Notes under the pieces: generated by a model
What the model saw: the letters and a program-made list of their open reading frames with translations, nothing else
What the model was told of the DNA's origin: nothing
Database searches by the model: none
Assembly (NCBI GenBank): GCA_937895955.1
Contig: CALAZI010000122.1
Location: 1-14,783 of the forward strand
Length of the DNA stretch: 14,783 bases
Source of the DNA: an uncultured Alphaproteobacteria bacterium
Lineage (GTDB): Bacteria > Pseudomonadota > Alphaproteobacteria > Caulobacterales > Parvularculaceae
Direction: 5' to 3'
Part shown: positions 1 through 6,913 of the stretch, in pieces
Numbering within the stretch: the stretch's first letter is position 1
Layout: each line of letters opens with the position of its first letter
Program-made: the position numbers and the translations under genes

Positions 1-1573
1 CGACGACGACAAGCGCAGCGCCGCGGTTCTTCGCCGCAAGAATGGCGTTCGACAAGGCGACCTCGCCTTCGGAATCAAGATTCGAATTGGGCTCGTCGAG
101 AACGATAAGCGCCGGATCGCGAAACAGAGCGCGTGCGAGACCAATCCGCTGGCGCTGACCGACGGAAAGCCTGTGACCGCGGTCGCCGACATCAGTTTCA
201 AAACCATCGGGCAAGTTAAGGATCAGCTCGAACGCGCCAGCGGCCTGAGCGGCGGCGACGATCTCATCATCTGTGGCGCTCGCATCGAACCGCGCAATGT
301 TCTGCGACACCGTTCCGGCAAACAGCTCCGTCTCCTGCGGCAGGTAGCCGATAAAGCGGCCGACATCATCGCGCGGCCAGGAGAGAAGATCAGCGCCGTC
401 GAGCCTTACTTCGCCGGCGACAACGCGTTCAACGCCGACCATTGCGCGCGCCAGAGTCGATTTTCCGGCGCCGGAGGGGCCGATAATGCCGAGCGCCTCG
501 CCGGGCTTTATTTCAAGCGTGACGCCTTTGACGATCGGCTTCTTGGCGAGGGACGGCTGAACGTAAACACGCGTCAGCTTAAGCTCGCCCTGCGGGGCGG
601 GCAGCGAAATCTTGTCTGCCTGTTTCGGCGCCGTCGATAGAAACTTCTCAAGCCGTTTCCAGGCGGCGAAAGCCGCGCCGATGACTCGCCACTGCCCGAT
701 CGCCATTTCAATCGGCGCAAGCGCGCGGCCTGTGATGATGGACGCTGCGATCATGACGCCAGGCGTAGTCTGGTGCGCAATCACCAGTAACGCGCCGACG
801 CCGAGAATGAGCGATTGCAAAAACATGCGGCTGGCTTTCGTCGCGGCGCCGAACATATTAATCGAATCGGCCGCTTCCGCGTTGGAAGCAATCGTCTTCG
901 AGGAATGTGCAAACCACATTGCGCGAACCGCGCCGCGCATGCCCATTGCATCAGTAGCGGAAGCGTTGCGCAAAATAGCCGCCACAGCCGCATCGCCTGC
1001 CGCCCCGGATTCAAGCGCATCGGCCAGAAATTTACGCGATGCGCGTTCATTTACGACCGCCATTGCAATCAACGCGGCGGCGCCGATGAGCGCCGTAATC
1101 CCGAGTGCCCAATGCAACATGAAGACGATCAGTAGGTAGAGCGGCGCGAATGGCGCATCAAAAAATGACGTGATCGCTGACGAGCCGACGGCTTGTCGAA
1201 TGGTCCTCAAATCTTTCAGCGGCGCGTCGCCTCCCTGCCCGCCGGAATGACGCGCACCTTCAACCGCGGCGTTGAAAGCTGAATCCGCAAGCTTGGCGTC
1301 GAATAGCGCCGCGGCGCGTGAGACAAGCGCGGTGCGAACGAAATCGAGCAGGCCCATGCCGGCGTAAAGGCCGACAATCAGCAGCGTCAGTACGGCAAGC
1401 GTCGGCAAGCTGCGGCTCGACAGGACCCGATCGTACAGCTGGAGCATGTAAATCGGGCCGGTCAGCATCAAAAGATTGACCCCGGCGGAGAAGATCGCAG
1501 CGCGCATGACGAGCGGTCGCGCGGCCGCGACGCCGTTCCGCATCTCCTCCGACAAGGTTAAATCCTGTTTCAA
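1..1573 (-). CDS. prtD: Type I secretion ABC transporter, PrtD-type permease/ATPase (C-terminus cut by window edge)
   Basis: Inner-membrane ABC exporter of a type I secretion system, which energises one-step export of RTX proteins from cytoplasm to medium. I read an uninterrupted frame of 524 codons from 1573 to the left edge. The N-terminal half is a membrane domain containing LTGPIYMLQLYDRVLSSRSL near residue 40 and FDAPFAPLYLLI near residue 145, both typical of the PrtD family; there is no C39 peptidase domain. The nucleotide-binding half has Walker A GPSGAGKST (around 450-476), signature LSVGQ (around 150-165; usual form LSGGQ) and Walker B LIVLDEPNSNLDSEGE (around 71-118). The family is about 550-580 residues, so some 30-50 residues are missing. 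The start is TTG, with AGGAG 10 nt upstream and an in-frame TGA shortly before; ATG at 1543 is less likely because its GGAGG lies only 2 nt away. The RTX proteins in this window are probable substrates. Confidence 0.95.
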   Translation of the reverse strand, partial: MKQDLTLSEEMRNGVAAARPLVMRAAIFSAGVNLLMLTGPIYMLQLYDRVLSSRSLPTLAVLTLLIVGLYAGMGLLDFVRTALVSRAAALFDAKLADSAFNAAVEGARHSGGQGGDAPLKDLRTIRQAVGSSAITSFFDAPFAPLYLLIVFMLHWALGITALIGAAALIAMAVVNERASRKFLADALESGAAGDAAVAAILRNASATDAMGMRGAVRAMWFAHSSKTIASNAEAADSINMFGAATKASRMFLQSLILGVGALLVIAHQTTPGVMIAASIITGRALAPIEMAIGQWRVIGAAFAAWKRLEKFLSTAPKQADKISLPAPQGELKLTRVYVQPSLAKKPIVKGVTLEIKPGEALGIIGPSGAGKSTLARAMVGVERVVAGEVRLDGADLLSWPRDDVGRFIGYLPQETELFAGTVSQNIARFDASATDDEIVAAAQAAGAFELILNLPDGFETDVGDRGHRLSVGQRQRIGLARALFRDPALIVLDEPNSNLDSEGEVALSNAILAAKNRGAALVVV

Positions 1574-1635
1574 GCGGCGACCGCTCCTAATTCAACAGCT
1601 TTGGAGTGCTTCTCCCCAAGGAAATCTACAAACAC

Positions 1636-1664
1636 AATAGCTAAGACTGTCTAAGCAAAGTCAG
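1636..1664 (-). promoter_or_regulatory. Predicted promoter of the prtD-type transporter gene
   Basis: On the minus strand, CTGACT (1659-1664) and GCTATT (1636-1641) are separated by 17 nt and look like -35 and -10 boxes; they would give a leader of roughly 55 nt before the TTG start. The strongest support is comparative: the same CGGCTGACTTTG block followed by a G[C/A]TA[T/A]TGTG box recurs upstream of the FkbM gene at 6616-6643. Prediction only; no transcript evidence. Confidence 0.5.
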
Positions 1665-1697
1665 CCGCCATCAAGATGTCGGGTGGACGCAACACAT

Positions 1698-1719
1698 TGA
1701 TTTTCCTCTCTTTGGCGAC
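1698..1719 (-). promoter_or_regulatory. Upstream conserved element, copy 1 (TCGC..AA.AGAGGAAAAT.A)
   Basis: A 22-nt block upstream of the transporter promoter, matching about 18 of 22 positions with 6677-6698 upstream of the FkbM gene, including the 10-mer AGAGGAAAAT. The distance from this 10-mer to the -35-containing block (44 nt, first base to first base on the plus strand) is the same in both copies. It lies near -75 to -90 from the predicted start site, a reasonable place for an activator. The binding protein is unknown. Confidence 0.45.
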
Positions 1720-1813
1720 GCGTTGCGAGCCTTAGCGCGCATCCTTGCCGCAAACTTAAACTTATCGACGCAAATCGGCAAGCAAGTCATTGAAAAGCAT
1801 GAGAAAATTATCA

Positions 1814-2983
1814 TCAAGACACGACCGCCCTGTCGGTGACTCGGCGCCAGTTCGTTCCATCGGAAAAAGCTAACACCGCCCCGCCAACATCGTCTGACAC
1901 GAAGATCACCTGTCCGGCCGACCCTGCGGACGGCAATGCGGCCTTGGCGTACGCCTTCAGTCGGAGGGCGCCGTCAACATCGAGGCGGCAAACGGGAGCC
2001 GTAACGCCAATCCCAACCCGGAGCGCCGAGGTGATGCGAATCGCCTCCTTCATCATCGTGCCCTGCCGGACGGCAAACGCAAGAGACGTGTCAAACGCAA
2101 CCTCGCGGATCGCGGCGATACGGGCCGCGTTGATTTGCGCGCCGTCGCCTGTTTCGCCGGCTTTGAAGAAAATGCCGGCGAAGCTGTTCGTTACGTTATC
2201 TACGCCGTTTTCGATCGTTAGTTCCTGCTGAAACGGGGTGTATGCGGCGACGCCGTTAAAACTGCTCGTCCAAAGATCGACGCCGTTTTCATCGGCGACA
2301 TGCAATCTCGATCGCGGCGAGGAGCAGCCGGCGCCGATATTGCCGTTATTCTTCTCGACCGTGAGCGCGTCGATCCAGGTCGCGCCGTCAGGACTTAATT
2401 TCAGCGAGAGGTCGTCGCCGCCGCTCAATCCAATTTCAGCGCGCCCCGAAAAATCGTTCTGGAAAACGACGCTGGCCGTATTCGCTTCAGACGCCTTGTT
2501 TATGATTTGGCGCGCATCGCCCGTTCCCGGCGTCACGTCATCATGCGACAAAAGCGACGCGTCCGATTTGACGGAAAGCCTGTTCGTTGCGTCGGCCGTC
2601 GCATTGACGCCGAATACAGCTGCGCCCGTTGCGGCGGCGCCGACCTCTTCATTCCACACCGCGCCGTTAAAGACGTAAAAAGCGCCTGCATCCTCTACAA
2701 AAGCGCGCCAGCCGGCGCGCGGCGCAAGCTCAAGCCATTCGCCGTCCTGATATGCTGCGACGGACGCCGCGGCGAATGCCGACCATGCGGCGCCCGACGG
2801 CGAAGCCGCCAGAATGTAGCTTTCGCCATCGGCCGGCGACGCCGGTTCAGTCGCAATAGCGGCGGATTTGACGCTTAGCTGCACGAGCGCATCGAGACGA
2901 CGGAATGACTCGTTGGCGGCGACATGCTTTTGCGCCTGTTGCGGCAGAATATAGGAAAGGCCGAGACGCGGCGATTGAGACAT
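1814..2983 (-). CDS. DUF2793 domain protein with tail-fibre-like C-terminal half
   Basis: 389 residues. Residues about 5-112 match the DUF2793 family as I know it: RLGLSYILPQQAQKHVAANE at the N-terminus, LDALVQLSVKS, an ASPADGESYI segment, and APRAGWRAFVEDAGAFYVFN. Residues about 135-215 (LSVKSDASLLSHDDVTPGTG and a GLSGGDDLSLKLSPDG segment) are the usual continuation in this family. The C-terminal part carries VGIGVTAPVCRLDVDG (323-338), the type of repeat found before the ends of phage tail fibres, then a glycine-rich end. The family is linked to phage or gene-transfer-agent tails; its biochemical role is unknown. No signal peptide is visible. The ATG is preceded by AAAGGAG at 7-nt spacing. 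Neighbours are a secretion ATPase and sugar-nucleotide genes, with no other phage genes in view, so it may be an isolated cargo gene or a co-opted surface/adhesion protein. Confidence 0.85.
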   Translation of the reverse strand: MSQSPRLGLSYILPQQAQKHVAANESFRRLDALVQLSVKSAAIATEPASPADGESYILAASPSGAAWSAFAAASVAAYQDGEWLELAPRAGWRAFVEDAGAFYVFNGAVWNEEVGAAATGAAVFGVNATADATNRLSVKSDASLLSHDDVTPGTGDARQIINKASEANTASVVFQNDFSGRAEIGLSGGDDLSLKLSPDGATWIDALTVEKNNGNIGAGCSSPRSRLHVADENGVDLWTSSFNGVAAYTPFQQELTIENGVDNVTNSFAGIFFKAGETGDGAQINAARIAAIREVAFDTSLAFAVRQGTMMKEAIRITSALRVGIGVTAPVCRLDVDGALRLKAYAKAALPSAGSAGQVIFVSDDVGGAVLAFSDGTNWRRVTDRAVVS

Positions 2984-3265
2984 GGGAGGGCTCCTTTACG
3001 CGTTTACAAAAGCGTCAAGACGCGGCGTGACGCATGAACAACGTACGGCCTCCCGAGAAGTGTAGGATAAGTATCAAAGGCGTATATTTTCCAAAGACTT
3101 ATGCGCACTTAATCAAATAAGAGAGATTAGGCGCTGAATTTCGCCTGAAACGGGAAGCGTGCAATATCGATTATCGCAGCTTCCTCGAAAGCTTTGACAT
3201 TGAGATTGTTCTTTTCGCGCCCAAAAGGCGCAATGATGTCGCCAATGATGTCGGCTTGGCGGCGA
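2984..3265. other. Intergenic region between fcl and the DUF2793 gene
   Basis: 282 bases without a convincing gene. It should hold the promoter of the DUF2793 gene; several AT-rich boxes lie around 3060-3125 but none is convincing. A small stem GCGCC-caaaa-GGCGC (3217-3231) sits 35-50 nt after the fcl stop; without a T-run it is a weak terminator candidate. Near 3234-3254 the motif aatgatgtcg occurs twice. A minus-strand frame extending to 3127 beyond the fcl end is discussed under findings. Confidence 0.5.
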
Positions 3266-4264
3266 TTACGACGCTGAATGCGGCGCCTTAAGGCGAGCGT
3301 TATCCCGGTTCGCCAGAAACCAGTCGACCGTTTCGCGGACGCCGCCTTCAAGATTTATTGTCGGCGTCCAACCGAGCGATTTGAGCTTGTCGCCGGACAT
3401 CAATTTACGCGGCGTTCCGTCCGGCTTTGTCGGATCGAAACGGAGCGCGCCTTTAAGGCCGACAGCATCCATCACGATTTCGGCGAGTTCGCGGATCGTG
3501 ACATCAACGCCCGATCCGACATTGACATGGTCGTAATCTGAATAATTCTTAAGAAGAAAAACCAGCCCGTCCGCGCAGTCGCGGACATGCAGGAACTCGC
3601 GTCGCGGCGCGCCGGTGCCCCAGATTTCTATTCCGTCTTCACCCGCCTCCTTGGCGGCGACCGCCTTGCGGATAAGCGCCGGAAGGACGTGGCTGGTCTC
3701 CAAATCGAAATTGTCGTTCGGCCCGTAAAGGTTTGTCGGCATCGCTGAAATGAAATCCGCGCCATATTGCTTGCGGTACGCCTGGCATAATTTGATGCCG
3801 GCGATTTTCGCGATCGCATACCACTCATTCGTCGGCTCGAGCGCGCCTTCGAGCAGCGCTGATTCCGGAATCGGCTGCGGCGCGAATTTTGGGTAAATGC
3901 ACGATGATCCGAGAAACAAGAGTTTCTGAACGCCGGCGTCGAACGCCGCGCGAATAAGGTTCGCCTCAATCATCAGATTATCGTAAAGAAACGCCGCCGG
4001 CGCGACGTTGTTAGCGTGAATGCCGCCGACTTTCGCCGCGGCGACGATGACTGCATCCGGGCGATGCGACATCATCCATTTTTCAACGTCCGCCTGTCGC
4101 GTCAGGTCAAGATCCGATCGCGACGCCGTCAGGATTGCGCCGCACTCCTCCTGCGCAAGACGCTCCACGATCGCCGCGCCGACCATGCCGCGATGGCCGG
4201 CGACAAAAATGCGTTTGCCGGCAAGCGTATAAGGAACTGAACCGCCTTCGCCCATTTGCGTCAC
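3266..4264 (-). CDS. fcl: GDP-L-fucose synthase (GDP-4-keto-6-deoxymannose 3,5-epimerase/4-reductase)
   Basis: Short-chain dehydrogenase-family enzyme that epimerises and reduces GDP-4-keto-6-deoxy-D-mannose to GDP-L-fucose with NADPH in the cytoplasm. 332 residues, slightly longer than the usual ~320. Visible features: nucleotide-binding GHRGMVG (23-29), catalytic serine region LGSSCIYP (118-125), catalytic YxxxK with Y149 and K153, MPTNLYGPNDNF (175-186), and EFLHVRDCADG for the sugar site. Cys122 and His192 match the positions of the Cys/His pair implicated in epimerisation. The start is GTG and its GTGA overlaps the gmd stop by 4 bases, indicating translational coupling; an ATG three codons in is an alternative. 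It follows gmd in one operon and uses its product. Confidence 0.96.
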   Translation of the reverse strand: MTQMGEGGSVPYTLAGKRIFVAGHRGMVGAAIVERLAQEECGAILTASRSDLDLTRQADVEKWMMSHRPDAVIVAAAKVGGIHANNVAPAAFLYDNLMIEANLIRAAFDAGVQKLLFLGSSCIYPKFAPQPIPESALLEGALEPTNEWYAIAKIAGIKLCQAYRKQYGADFISAMPTNLYGPNDNFDLETSHVLPALIRKAVAAKEAGEDGIEIWGTGAPRREFLHVRDCADGLVFLLKNYSDYDHVNVGSGVDVTIRELAEIVMDAVGLKGALRFDPTKPDGTPRKLMSGDKLKSLGWTPTINLEGGVRETVDWFLANRDNARLKAPHSAS

Positions 4265-5298
4265 TTGATTTCCGCAAGATCGCCCGCGACCATTTCCCGG
4301 ACAAGCTCGTTAAATCCTGTTTTGTGGACCCATCCGAGTTTCTCGCGCGCTTTCGCCGGATTCGCCAGCAACTGGTCGACTTCCGTCGGACGGAAATAGG
4401 TCGGGTCGACACGCACAAGCGTGCGTCCGGTTTTCGAATCCACGCCCGTTTCCTCGACGCCTTTTCCTTGCCAAGCGATCTCGACGCCGATTTCGCGAAA
4501 AGCAAGCTCGACGAATTCGCGAACTGAGTGCATTTCGCCGGTGCCGAGCACGTAATCGTCCGGCTTATCCTGTTGGAGTATGAGCCACATGCCCTCGACA
4601 TAATCGCGCGCATGACCCCAATCGCGCTGGGCGTCGAGATTGCCTAGATAAAGCGTTGATTGACTGCCTTTACGGATGGCGGCGACGGCGCGCGTGATCT
4701 TGCGCGTAACAAACGTCTCGCCGCGCATCGGACTTTCGTGATTGAATAGAATCCCGTTCGATGCGTGAATGCCGTAAGCCTCGCGGTAGTTGACGGTGAT
4801 CCAGTAGCCGTAAAGTTTCGCCGCGCCATATGGCGAGCGCGGATAGAAAGGCGTTGTCTCAGACTGCGGTACTTCCTGCACCAGGCCGTAAAGTTCGGAT
4901 GTCGACGCCTGATAAAAGCGCGCCTTGTCCTCCATTTTGAGGATGCGCATGCCTTCCAGCAGACGGAGAACTCCGATCGCGTCAGAGTTTGCGGTGTATT
5001 CCGGCGTTTCAAAACTGACCTGAACGTGGCTTTGCGCGCCAAGATTGTAAATTTCCGTCGGCTGCGTCTCTTGCAGAATGCGAATTAGATTCGTCGAATC
5101 GGTTAGATCGCCGTAATGAAGATAGAAATTTGTCGATCGCTCGTGCGGATCTTGATAAATGCCATCGACGCGCCCGGTGTTGAAGGACGAGGAACGCCGT
5201 TTGACGCCGTGCACGACATATCCCTTGGCGAGAAGCAACCGCGCGAGATACGCGCCGTCCTGTCCCGTTACTCCCGTAATCAATGCGACTTTCGTCAC
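4261..5298 (-). CDS. gmd: GDP-mannose 4,6-dehydratase
   Basis: Cytoplasmic NADP-dependent enzyme converting GDP-D-mannose to GDP-4-keto-6-deoxy-D-mannose, the first step to GDP-L-fucose and related deoxysugars. 345 residues from the chosen start, the family's normal size. Visible: GVTGQDG (9-15) NADP-binding loop, VKRRSSSFNT, NLGAQSHVQVSFE, the catalytic STSELYG region (T133, E135), and YGAAK with Y157 and K161; HARDYVEGMW and the PTYFRPTEVDQL end are also typical. I chose GTG at 5298 because GGAGG lies 10 nt upstream and the protein then begins MTKVALITG like its homologues. A TTG at 5307 is in frame but sits only 1-2 nt from that Shine-Dalgarno. fcl follows with a 4-base overlap. Confidence 0.96.
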   Translation of the reverse strand: MTKVALITGVTGQDGAYLARLLLAKGYVVHGVKRRSSSFNTGRVDGIYQDPHERSTNFYLHYGDLTDSTNLIRILQETQPTEIYNLGAQSHVQVSFETPEYTANSDAIGVLRLLEGMRILKMEDKARFYQASTSELYGLVQEVPQSETTPFYPRSPYGAAKLYGYWITVNYREAYGIHASNGILFNHESPMRGETFVTRKITRAVAAIRKGSQSTLYLGNLDAQRDWGHARDYVEGMWLILQQDKPDDYVLGTGEMHSVREFVELAFREIGVEIAWQGKGVEETGVDSKTGRTLVRVDPTYFRPTEVDQLLANPAKAREKLGWVHKTGFNELVREMVAGDLAEIK

Positions 5299-5681
5299 CG
5301 CCCGCAATCCTCCGTCGATCTAATCGAAAACCGGGCCCTTTTTGAGCATTTTCGAGCCGAAGGCAATCAGCCCGTCGCGCCTGCGGCCCGATACGCCTTG
5401 ATCCGGGCCGGACGGACCGGGCAATCGACAAATGAGGACGCGCCTGATCGGCCGAGCCAGGAGGCGGCAAGGGGCTCATAGCGATGATTTCGACGGGAGC
5501 TGACCGCGGTGATATCGTTGGAGCCGCGTTGATTATGTGTAGCGGGCTGGAACAGGGTTGGTTTGCGACGTAATTCTCGGCGGAAAATTCGCCTGGGCGC
5601 CGATCACGCCTCAACCGGATTTCAGGCGAAGCGCCCTCACGCAGGCCAGGCGCATTTCCACAAGCTTAGCGGTTCGGATTC

Positions 5682-5715
5682 GTCAGCCGCTTTTGATCGC
5701 CTTGCAAAGGCTGAC
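5682..5715 (-). repeat. Inverted repeat GTCAGCC…GGCTGAC downstream of the FkbM gene
   Basis: Perfect 7-base arms (5682-5688 and 5709-5715) separated by 20 nt, with a smaller CCTT/AAGG pairing inside. It lies 37-70 nt beyond the FkbM stop and could be part of a 3' end structure or a protein site. The GGCTGAC arm also matches the conserved core of the prtD and fkbM promoters, but no upstream element or good -10 box accompanies it. Confidence 0.35.
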
Positions 5716-5719
5716 AATC

Positions 5720-5738
5720 TCAAAGCATCTTGCTTTGA
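5720..5738 (-). terminator. Hairpin 14 nt after the FkbM stop
   Basis: Perfect 8-bp stem TCAAAGCA-tct-TGCTTTGA beginning 14 nt after the stop codon of the FkbM methyltransferase. The position suits a transcript end, but the stem is AT-rich and no T-run follows on the minus strand, so intrinsic termination is uncertain; it could instead protect the 3' end. Confidence 0.35.
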
Positions 5739-5751
5739 AACAGGCGAGTGA

Positions 5752-6507
5752 TCACCATTTGACATTCTGACGAAAAGGCCCGTCCCGCTTTACGAAAGCG
5801 AGATCTAATTGGCCAAGCGCGCCGTCGCTAGGCCGATACAAGCCATCGAGCAAATCATACAGAACGAAATTGCGCTCATTCATGTATCGAATGATTTCGT
5901 AAATATCCGGGTGATGCGGCCCCCAAAATCGGAATAACGACGCCTCGACGATGACGACGCTCGCCTTATCCAGCGTCTTTTCACCGCCCTTTAACACATA
6001 AAGATCAGCGCCTTGACAATCCGTCTTTATTAAAAGGTCGCCATTGATCGTTTTCTCGCTGAGGACGTCATCAAGCGCATGAACCTGAACGTTGACTAGA
6101 TCGGAATCTCTTCCTTTTCGCTTATGCATCATCGATGATCCGAATTGATCGGGATGTCGAAGCAGCGTGCGCTCGCTTTCTTTCTCCATCAACGCGCAAT
6201 GATAAATTTCATGCTTGTAAGGCTTCATTGTTTCAGCCAGCGCCGCATGAAAATCAGGCAACGGTTCGAAGACAATATGAAGCGCTTCCGGAAACGCTTT
6301 ATAAATCGCAGTTGTCCCCTTCGCTGCGCCGACATCGATGCAGCAGGCCGGGTTGTAATTATTTACATTTTTCAAGTGATCGAAAAATTTTTCAAAACTG
6401 CGCGTCGGTCGTTCGAGCCTGGATTGAGCAGGTTGGTCAATCGATGCGGATTCGTAGGTTTTCGGCGCAACTTTTGCTCCAATGCTATTTCGAAGAAATT
6501 TCAGCAA
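5752..6507 (-). CDS. FkbM-family SAM-dependent methyltransferase
   Basis: 251 residues. Class I methyltransferase fold of the FkbM family, which methylates hydroxyl groups on polyketides, sugars and glycans. Visible: motif I CCIDVGAAKGTT (55-66), acidic post-II motif IVFEPLPDFHAAL (78-90), LDDVL (145-149), then LLIKTDCQGADLYVLKGGEKTL (158-179) and VVIVEASLF (184-192), all characteristic. The first 50 residues are variable and contain no signal peptide. The start is TTG, supported by GGAG 7 nt upstream and an in-frame TAG just before; no ATG is available near the N-terminus. It lies upstream of gmd-fcl on the same strand, separated by 453 nt, which fits modification of a fucose-containing surface glycan, though the substrate is inferred. 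Its promoter region resembles that of the secretion ATPase. Confidence 0.9.
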   Translation of the reverse strand: MLKFLRNSIGAKVAPKTYESASIDQPAQSRLERPTRSFEKFFDHLKNVNNYNPACCIDVGAAKGTTAIYKAFPEALHIVFEPLPDFHAALAETMKPYKHEIYHCALMEKESERTLLRHPDQFGSSMMHKRKGRDSDLVNVQVHALDDVLSEKTINGDLLIKTDCQGADLYVLKGGEKTLDKASVVIVEASLFRFWGPHHPDIYEIIRYMNERNFVLYDLLDGLYRPSDGALGQLDLAFVKRDGPFRQNVKW

Positions 6508-6615
6508 GCCGTCACTCCATGCCTATAACGCTCAGTTTGCGAAGCGCGGCGCGCAACCGATGCGCTGGCGCTGGCAGCTCCCGGTAGATTGATCACAAGA
6601 GCTGTCCACAGGCAC

Positions 6616-6643
6616 ATTATCAAGACCCGTTGATCAAAGTCAG
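6616..6643 (-). promoter_or_regulatory. Predicted promoter of the FkbM methyltransferase gene
   Basis: On the minus strand CTGACT (6638-6643) and GATAAT (6616-6621), 16 nt apart, resemble -35 and -10 boxes. The 12-mer CGGCTGACTTTG, the GTCTT before the -10 box and the TGTG after it are all shared with the promoter of the type I secretion ATPase at 1636-1664. Conservation at two separate genes is the main argument. Confidence 0.55.
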
Positions 6644-6676
6644 CCGTCTTTCAGGCGCCAATGCGCTCCAGCGCGA

Positions 6677-6698
6677 TAATTTTCCTCTGTTCAGCGAT
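6677..6698 (-). promoter_or_regulatory. Upstream conserved element, copy 2 (TCGC..AA.AGAGGAAAAT.A)
   Basis: Second copy of the element at 1698-1719, with the 10-mer AGAGGAAAAT identical and flanking TCGC and AA also kept, at the same 44-nt offset from the -35-containing block. It probably binds a transcription factor shared by the two genes. Whether that factor is the LytTR protein encoded at 9059-9979 cannot be told from sequence. Confidence 0.45.
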
Positions 6699-6775
6699 GA
6701 TTTTTGAGCGAGCGAGAACGATATGGACTGGCGCTTGATTTTTCCGATCTGCCGATATCGATCCTTGCGCGGTTT

Positions 6776-6804
6776 GCCGATCCGCGCAATACGGGCGGAT
6801 CGGC
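6776..6804 (-). terminator. Hairpin downstream of RTX1
   Basis: Perfect 10-bp inverted repeat GCCGATCCGC / GCGGATCGGC with a 9-nt loop, starting about 110 nt after the RTX1 stop and lying before the next promoter on the same strand. The stem is strong but no T-run follows, so it may be a Rho-type or 3'-stabilising structure rather than a classical terminator. Confidence 0.4.
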
Positions 6805-6913
6805 GTCATATTAGAATCTCAAGACCGACGAATTGGACCGGCCGCGCTTAGGCGCACCTCGCGCCGCGAGACCGTCCGTCTTCGTGACAAAGCGACAGCG
6901 CGATCAATCACCC

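Larger units (their letters stand above)
5299..5751. other. Non-coding stretch between the FkbM gene and gmd
   Basis: 453 bases with no convincing gene; frames through it are arginine/proline-rich shadows. It holds the gmd ribosome-binding site (GGAGG at 5309-5313) and presumably the gmd-fcl promoter, which I could not place with confidence. At the far end, just after the FkbM stop, are two inverted repeats (5720-5738 and 5682-5715), listed separately. Confidence 0.5.
6508..6913. other. Non-coding stretch between RTX1 and the FkbM gene
   Basis: 406 bases without a convincing gene. It contains the predicted FkbM promoter (6616-6643), its upstream element (6677-6698) and a strong 10-bp hairpin (6776-6804) downstream of RTX1. 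The predicted FkbM leader is about 100 nt, long enough for leader regulation, but I recognise no riboswitch fold. Confidence 0.5.

Noticed and set aside
173..1139. Several plus-strand frames across the left end
   Set aside because: They run opposite to the transporter frame, which I translated from the TTG at 1573 to the left edge without a stop and with all ABC motifs.
5299..5307. TTG start for gmd at 5307
   Set aside because: It lies only 1-2 nt after GGAGG; the GTG at 5298 has workable spacing and gives the usual N-terminus.
5009..5614. Minus-strand frame of 201 codons overlapping the 5' end of gmd
   Set aside because: Arg/Pro-rich shadow in another frame of gmd extended into the gap; no domain and no ribosome-binding site.
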